A stretch of DNA of 64,000 nucleotides from Arctopsyche grandis (Eukaryota > Arthropoda > Insecta > Trichoptera > Hydropsychidae): NCBI RefSeq assembly GCF_051622035.1, contig NC_135362.1:14077501-14141500 (forward strand), written 5' to 3'. The translations under genes and the position numbers were made by a program. The number at the start of each line of letters is the position of its first letter. Position 1 is the stretch's first letter. The notes below the pieces were generated by a model. It worked only from the letters and a program-made list of their open reading frames with translations, was not told the DNA's origin and did no database searches. Below are positions 62,301 to 64,000 of this stretch, piece after piece.

Positions 62301-64000
62301 TGTATTATAATGTCAAAGTTTTTGGAGTTACCGTATTAAAATATGTGTAAAGCTTAAGTCTATTTAAAATATTATTGTAAATGAAAATGGGGTTCAATTT
62401 GGATAAGGTTGACAAATATCTACATATGTACATACATATATGTAATAAAAATTAATAATTATTTTTTTTTTTTTTTTTGTAAAAAAATGTGCATTTATTT
62501 TTAAAAATAAATATTTTTCTGTTATTTGCATGTGATTAAAACAAAATATTTATGTTTGTTGAAAAAATATTGCATTATTTTTCAATTGAACGTATTGATT
62601 GTAATTATCATCGACTCTCGAAACCAGCACGATTCACCCATAAAAAAGTGTACCAAAAATGTGTAAATGTTGAGAATCGTGTTGCGGAATTAATTTGTGT
62701 CTTCGAGCAGAAAAGAAAACATCATAAAATATTCGTTTCAAGCTTGTCAACGCGCTGCAGCGGCGCTCACGTTTATTTACCTTTAATTTGTTTTCGGAAA
62801 GTTAAGCACTTACTTTTGATTTAATATGCGGATTGATTGAGAAATTATAATAATTAAATAATTTAGTTAAAAACTGAAAACTAAACAAAGTTTTGTTCCA
62901 AAATATGATCATTTGGTTTTTTTTTAGTTGAATTTTTCTCTTTGGAAAACCCTGGCCTCTGGTAAACAGGCTGCTCGCAAACCTCGTTGTTTGTTCAAGG
63001 AAAGTAAACGTTTTTGCCAGAGCGCTCCCACTTTCTTATTTAAATGTTAAACAGCTGCTTTTGGGCGGGGGGGGGGGGGGAAGCTGTAAGTGTACAAAGA
63101 AGGGGCAAGGGTGGCATCGTTTGTGGTGGTAGGAACGCGGACCACGTATTGACAAGCTCTGGTTTTCAGGCGCGCCAGGGAATTAGGCACGCGTGCACCA
63201 CCGGAGGAAAAAGGAAAGACTCGACCACGAAAGGGTAAATTAACAGAGCGACTTTTTGTGTAGGTCTCTCTCCCATGTTATGGCCACACGTGAGTGTGTA
63301 TTTTCGTCAGATAAAATTAATGCAAATACATAAACAAACGTGGAAGCGCTGTCTTTGTTCCAAAACTAAGTCGTACTTGTCGTGAAAATTAAATGAAAAA
63401 TGAAAATATGCATTCGAATGTATGGGAGCGCGCACACTATTCGTGACCGAATGTATTTGTTCGCCGCTGTGTTTTCGAGAAGGGGGGAATGGGGGGAGGG
63501 GGGGAGGGGTTGGAGCGAAAAAGGGAAACATGTCCGATGAAAGATAAGCGAAGCTCGGGGATTTGGATAACTTTTATCTTTTTGAAAAATTGTATTTACC
63601 GAGATAAAACGGAGACGGGTGGGGAGGAGGTGGGGGGAGGGTAACGTTCTGTAGAGTGGGAGTGTGGAAAAGTTTGGCACTGTAAATTGGGACAATTGAG
63701 TTCTTTAGAAGTACGAGGAAAAAATAAATGTTATATAGCATATTTTTTCCGAGTACGAATCGAGTCCTGATTTCTTTTGTTTATTCGGGCGAACTTAAAC
63801 GTGCAAACAGTAACTTTCGAAAAAATTAAATTACCTAACCTGTATTTGCGAATGTTAATATATTTTTTTTTTGTAAAAACCAGCTGTTCCCAAATTTAAT
63901 AAACATTATTTAAACACATACCCGATTTAAATCAGACGCCCCAGCATTATCGACGAGTAAATGACATCTATTGACGGTTCGACGAAATCATATTACATGA
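62301..64000. other. no gene seen apart from the G-run cluster
   Basis: A poly-T run at 62462-62479, a 90-codon frame at 62552-62824 with no recognised domain, then GC-richer G-run sequence and AT-rich DNA to the end. Confidence 0.5.
63063..63641 (+). repeat. G-run cluster
   Basis: Three runs on the plus strand, 63066-63080, 63482-63513 and 63616-63641, each with several GGGG tracts split by one or two bases. Nothing coding. Confidence 0.8.

Overview
The window is AT-rich eukaryotic nuclear DNA from an insect. Genes are split by introns with GT..AG borders, and intergenic and intronic space is filled with short interspersed elements, DNA-transposon relics and palindromic TACATA/TATGTA microsatellites. 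The mix of repeats (Helitrons of the form A|TC...CTAG|T, tRNA-derived SINEs, RTE-like LINE ends, hAT and pogo-like relics) fits Lepidoptera best, but the order is an inference and I would not insist on it. There are no bacterial operons, CRISPR arrays, rRNA genes or convincing stand-alone tRNA genes.

Four protein-coding genes can be supported. (1) An RGK-family (Rad/Gem/Rem/Kir-like) small GTPase, plus strand, visible as four exons spread over 8140-35184, with introns of about 7.3 kb, 18.9 kb and 94 bp. Its first coding exon or exons lie upstream and were not found. (2) Mitochondrial ribosomal protein L52, minus strand, three exons at 39123-39808, complete at 121 residues. (3) An SLC22-type organic cation/carcinine-like transporter, plus strand, seven coding exons at 41123-43606, reconstructed as 626 residues. 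(4) A GILT-like thiol reductase, plus strand, one uninterrupted exon at 60853-61503, 216 residues.

Layout: 1-8139 is repeat-bearing DNA upstream of the visible RGK exons, with a weak promoter-like stretch at about 4500-4760. From 8140 to 35184 is the RGK gene; its large introns hold SINEs, minisatellites, a pogo-like element (27702-28911) and an RTE-like LINE end. From 35185 to 43606 are the RGK 3' flank, mRpL52 and the transporter, the last two divergently arranged about 1.3 kb apart. From 43607 to 60852 is mainly transposon territory: an RTE-like end, a GTF2IRD2-type hAT relic with target-site duplication (46628-48136), a second hAT relic with a clean C-terminal transposase ORF (50304-51261), SINEs, an anomalous GC-rich tandem island (55680-55990), a GC-richer promoter-like stretch (56690-57310) and a Helitron-like element with a hexamer array. 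The GILT gene and a second short Helitron follow, and the window ends in G-run-rich DNA.

The genes are unrelated in function (calcium-channel regulation, mitochondrial translation, solute uptake, lysosomal thiol reduction) and show no common pathway. The most interesting sequence-level observation is a set of SINE copies that share a core but carry two different hairpin-forming 3' tails. I found no convincing undescribed system.
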